A program made the position numbers and the translations under genes. Of a stretch of 7,994 nt of DNA, positions 5,656 through 7,994 are shown piece after piece; positions within the stretch are counted from its first letter, which is position 1; the number at the start of each line of letters is the position of its first letter. The stretch is from positions 1 to 7,994 of the forward strand of contig VBCJ01000233.1 of assembly GCA_005884335.1 (NCBI GenBank), in the 5' to 3' direction. This DNA comes from Betaproteobacteria bacterium. GTDB lineage: Bacteria; Pseudomonadota; Gammaproteobacteria; Burkholderiales; SG8-39. Below the pieces are notes generated by a model. The model saw nothing but the letters and a program-made list of their open reading frames with translations. It searched no databases and had not been told where the DNA came from.

Positions 5656-7778
5656 AGCTTCGCGTATTCCAGCGCGAGCCATTTCATCCCCTGCTTGCCG
5701 AAGTTGATCTGCAGGCGCGCGTCGGTGCCGGATCCTTCCGCGTTGACGATGACGCCCTGGCCGAACTTCGGGTGCAGCACCGACTGGCCGATGCGGAACC
5801 CGTGGCTAGGCGTTTTGGCTTTGTAGCCCTTTGCCGGCTGGGGCGCCCACGCCACGTCGTCGAATTTGGCATGCCCCGGCCGCGGCGTGAGACGCTTCAC
5901 GGCTTCCTCCGGGAGTTCATCGAGGAAGCGTGAGGCGACGTTGTAGCGGGTCTGCCCGTGCAGCATGCGCGTCTGGGCGAAGGAGAGGTACAGCCGCGTC
6001 CGCGCCCGGGTGATCGCGACGTACATCAGTCTGCGTTCCTCTTCCAGGCCGTCGTCTTCCAGAAAGCTCTGCTCGTGCGGAAAAAGCCCCTCTTCAAGCC
6101 CGGTGATGAACACCGCGTGAAACTCCAGGCCCTTGGCCGAGTGCACCGTCATCAGCTGCAGCGCGTCAGTGCCTTCGGCCGCCTGGTTCTCGCCCGACTC
6201 GAGCGCGGCGTGCGCGAGAAACCCCGGAAGATCGCGCTCTTCTCCTTCGTTCACGAACGCAGCCGCCGCGTTCACGAGCTCGCTCAAATTCTCGACCCGG
6301 TCGGCGCCGTCCCTTTCGGCCTTGTAATGCGCGACGAGCCCGCTCCTTTCGAGCATCACCTCGACCATCTTGGACAAAGGCAGTCCCTGCGTTTCCGCCT
6401 TGAGCGATTCGATGAGGCGCACGAACGCGGCAACCGCCGCGCCGCTTTTTCCGGAAAGTCCGGAGGCCGCCTTGTAGAGACTCGCATTGCCGGCTTTCGC
6501 CGCATCCTGCAGGGTTTCGAGTGAGCGCGCGCCGATCCCGCGCGCCGGGAAATTGGCCACCCGCAGGAAAGCTCCGTCGTCGTCCGGATTGGCTGCGAGC
6601 CGCAGATACGCGAGCGCGTGCTTGATTTCCATGCGCTCGAAAAAACGCAGGCCCCCGTACACGCGGTATGGAATGCCGTTCGAGAAAAGCGCGTGCTCGA
6701 TCACGCGCGACTGCGCGTTCGAGCGGTAGAGCACCCCGATATCGGCAAGACGCAGCCCGCCGCGCTTCAGGGCCTGCACTTCCTCGGTGAGCCAGCTCGC
6801 CTCGTAGCCGTCGCTTTGCGCCTCGTAGATGCGCACCGGCTCGCCTTGCCCGGCGGAGGTCCACAGGTTCTTGCCGAGGCGCTTCTTGTTGTGGGCGATG
6901 AGCGCGTTGGCTGCTGCGAGGATGTGCGCGTGCGAGCGGTAGTTCTGCTCGAGGCGGATCACGTTTTCGACGCGGAAATCGCGCTCGAATTCGGCCATGT
7001 TGCCGACGTGCGCCCCGCGAAACCGATAAATGGATTGATCGTCATCGCCGACTGCAAACATGATGTTCTTCGGCCCGGCGAGCAGCTTCAGCCAGCGGTA
7101 CTGAAGGCGATTGGTGTCCTGGAATTCGTCCACCAGGATGTGCCGGAAGCGGTTCCGGTAATGGTCGCGGAGTATCTCGTTCTTGGAAAGGAGCTCATAG
7201 GTCCGCAGCAGCAGCTCGGCAAAATCGACCACGCCCTCGCGCTGGCATTGCTCGTCGTAGGCGGCGTAGATCTCCGCAAAACGGCGGGTGATTTCGTCCC
7301 CGATCTCGACGTCTCGGGCGCGCCTGCCCTCCTCTTTCTCCGCGTTGATGAAATACTGTGCTTCCCGCGCCGGGAATCTGTCCTCGTCGACGCCGAGCGC
7401 CTTCAACACTCGCTTCACCGCGGCGTGCTGGTCCTGGGAATCCAGGATCTGAAAGAGCTGCGGCAGGCCGGCGTCGCGGTAGTGCGCGCGCAGCAAGCGG
7501 TTGCACAGGCCGTGAAAGGTGCCGACCCACATGCCGCGGGTGCTGATCGGCAGCATCGCCGAGATGCGCGTGAGCATCTCGCGCGCCGCCTTGTTGGTGA
7601 AGGTAACGGCGAGAACGCCGTTCGGGCTCACATTCCCGGTCTGGATCAGCCAGGCGATGCGGGTGGTGAGAACGCGCGTCTTCCCCGAGCCGGCGCCGGC
7701 GAGGATCAGCGCCGATTGGTCGGGAAAGGTGACCGCAGCGAGCTGCTCGGGGTTGAGGTTTTCGAGTAGATTGAGCAT
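5643..7778 (-). CDS. uvrD: DNA helicase II (UvrD), superfamily 1A 3'-5' helicase
   Basis: ATP-driven 3'-5' helicase that displaces the incised oligonucleotide and UvrC in nucleotide excision repair and unwinds nicked DNA in mismatch repair. At 711 residues it is close to E. coli UvrD (720). All SF1A motifs are intact: Q-motif region LNPEQLAAV (8-16), Walker A AGAGSGKT (27-34), motif Ia AVTFTNKAA (57-65), TFHGL (87-91), Walker B ILVDEFQDTN (214-223), motif III GDDDQSIYRFRGA (244-256), motif IV RLEQNYRS (275-282), motif V LMTVHSAKGLEF (542-553), motif VI RRLMYVAITRAR (581-592). The C-terminal GQSVLHPKFGQGVIV (664-678) starts the Tudor-like tail of UvrD/PcrA proteins, which separates it from Rep. 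The ATG has no strong Shine-Dalgarno. No LexA-type box is obvious upstream, although E. coli uvrD is SOS-induced. It is divergent from leuS. Confidence 0.96.
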   Translation of the reverse strand: MLNLLENLNPEQLAAVTFPDQSALILAGAGSGKTRVLTTRIAWLIQTGNVSPNGVLAVTFTNKAAREMLTRISAMLPISTRGMWVGTFHGLCNRLLRAHYRDAGLPQLFQILDSQDQHAAVKRVLKALGVDEDRFPAREAQYFINAEKEEGRRARDVEIGDEITRRFAEIYAAYDEQCQREGVVDFAELLLRTYELLSKNEILRDHYRNRFRHILVDEFQDTNRLQYRWLKLLAGPKNIMFAVGDDDQSIYRFRGAHVGNMAEFERDFRVENVIRLEQNYRSHAHILAAANALIAHNKKRLGKNLWTSAGQGEPVRIYEAQSDGYEASWLTEEVQALKRGGLRLADIGVLYRSNAQSRVIEHALFSNGIPYRVYGGLRFFERMEIKHALAYLRLAANPDDDGAFLRVANFPARGIGARSLETLQDAAKAGNASLYKAASGLSGKSGAAVAAFVRLIESLKAETQGLPLSKMVEVMLERSGLVAHYKAERDGADRVENLSELVNAAAAFVNEGEERDLPGFLAHAALESGENQAAEGTDALQLMTVHSAKGLEFHAVFITGLEEGLFPHEQSFLEDDGLEEERRLMYVAITRARTRLYLSFAQTRMLHGQTRYNVASRFLDELPEEAVKRLTPRPGHAKFDDVAWAPQPAKGYKAKTPSHGFRIGQSVLHPKFGQGVIVNAEGSGTDARLQINFGKQGMKWLALEYAKLTSA

Positions 7779-7786
7779 GCGGGCGT

Positions 7787-7800
7787 TCGCGAATTCGCGA
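7787..7800. promoter_or_regulatory. 14-bp perfect palindrome upstream of uvrD
   Basis: TCGCGAATTCGCGA is a perfect palindrome ending nine bases before the uvrD ATG. It abuts the candidate uvrD -10 and covers the predicted transcription start, a position suited to an operator. It could equally arise by chance in GC-rich DNA. No known regulator is recognised. Confidence 0.4.
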
Positions 7801-7805
7801 TTTTA
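7800..7805 (-). promoter_or_regulatory. Possible -10 element of uvrD
   Basis: On the minus strand CGGTAAAATCGCG contains TAAAAT (five of six to TATAAT), placing the transcript start near 7793 and giving a leader of about 15 nt. The region 17 bp upstream does not resemble TTGACA. Confidence 0.4.
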
Positions 7806-7883
7806 CCGCACGCTCCGAGAGCGACCTTCAGCGTCGCCTCGAAGACTCTGTCGCCGCACATCTGCGCCGCCGACCCGCGCGGC

Positions 7884-7889
7884 TATAAT
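7884..7889 (+). promoter_or_regulatory. leuS: -10 element of the leuS promoter
   Basis: A perfect TATAAT within GCGGCTATAATCC. The expected start of transcription, about seven bases on (near 7896), lies between the two candidate leuS start codons at 7892 and 7913. No good -35 hexamer is visible 16-18 bp upstream. Confidence 0.6.
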
Positions 7890-7912
7890 CCATGCTTTTC
7901 CAGAACCCTCTC

Positions 7913-7994
7913 ATGCAGCCCCAGTACCACCCCGAGATCGTCGAGCGCGAAGCGCAGGAGCACTGGGAGCGAACCTTCGCGTTTCGCGCGACCG
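7913..7994 (+). CDS. leuS: Leucyl-tRNA synthetase, N-terminal fragment
   Basis: Class I aminoacyl-tRNA synthetase that charges tRNA-Leu. Only 27 codons are present; the gene runs off the right edge. MQPQYHPEIVEREAQEHWER followed by TFAFRAT matches the conserved LeuRS opening (MQ-x-x-Y-x-P-x-x-x-E-x-x-x-Q-x-x-W), the N-terminal stretch before the Rossmann domain. An in-frame ATG at 7892 would add seven residues (MLFQNPL), but it lies only two bases after the TATAAT box and thus upstream of the likely transcript start, so 7913 is preferred. The Shine-Dalgarno is weak. Divergent from uvrD. Confidence 0.88.
   Translation, partial: MQPQYHPEIVEREAQEHWERTFAFRAT

Noticed and set aside
6618..7769. 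383-codon plus-strand frame opposite uvrD
   Set aside because: Antisense shadow; all helicase motifs are in the minus-strand frame.

Overview
The window is ordinary, gene-dense bacterial chromosome from a GC-rich organism. Protein similarity recalled from memory (the complex I NDUFA9-like SDR protein beside slt and a GST, the form of IlvA and UvrD) and -10 elements such as GGTAAAAT and GGCTATAATC suggest a betaproteobacterium. I cannot name a genus. There are no mobile-element genes, CRISPR arrays, rRNAs or tRNAs, and I see no novel multi-gene system.

Layout. Positions 1-2972 (minus strand) hold a compact probable operon read right to left: slt (soluble lytic transglycosylase, TTG start), then an NDUFA9-like NAD(P)-binding protein, then the first 20 codons of a glutathione S-transferase that leaves the window. 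Divergent from slt is fthC (5-formyltetrahydrofolate cyclo-ligase, 3034-3628). It is broken: its two halves lie in different frames and roughly 30 residues of the domain core are missing. Convergent with it is ilvA (threonine ammonia-lyase with two ACT-like domains, 3661-5196, minus). Upstream of ilvA lies a pair of tandem C/G-rich palindromes, then a divergent 81-residue protein of unknown function (5309-5554). The gap between that small gene and the convergent uvrD (5643-7778, minus) is filled by a long imperfect inverted repeat of a type that recurs in many genomes. At the right edge, leuS (leucyl-tRNA synthetase) starts divergently from uvrD. The shared uvrD/leuS upstream region has a perfect TATAAT box facing leuS and a 14-bp palindrome over the predicted uvrD transcription start.

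Function. The genes are housekeeping: peptidoglycan turnover (slt), folate one-carbon metabolism (fthC), isoleucine synthesis (ilvA), DNA repair (uvrD) and translation (leuS). They do not form one pathway. The points most worth a second look are the internally deleted fthC, the tandem palindromes at ilvA, the inverted repeat at 5561-5637, and the unassigned 81-residue protein.
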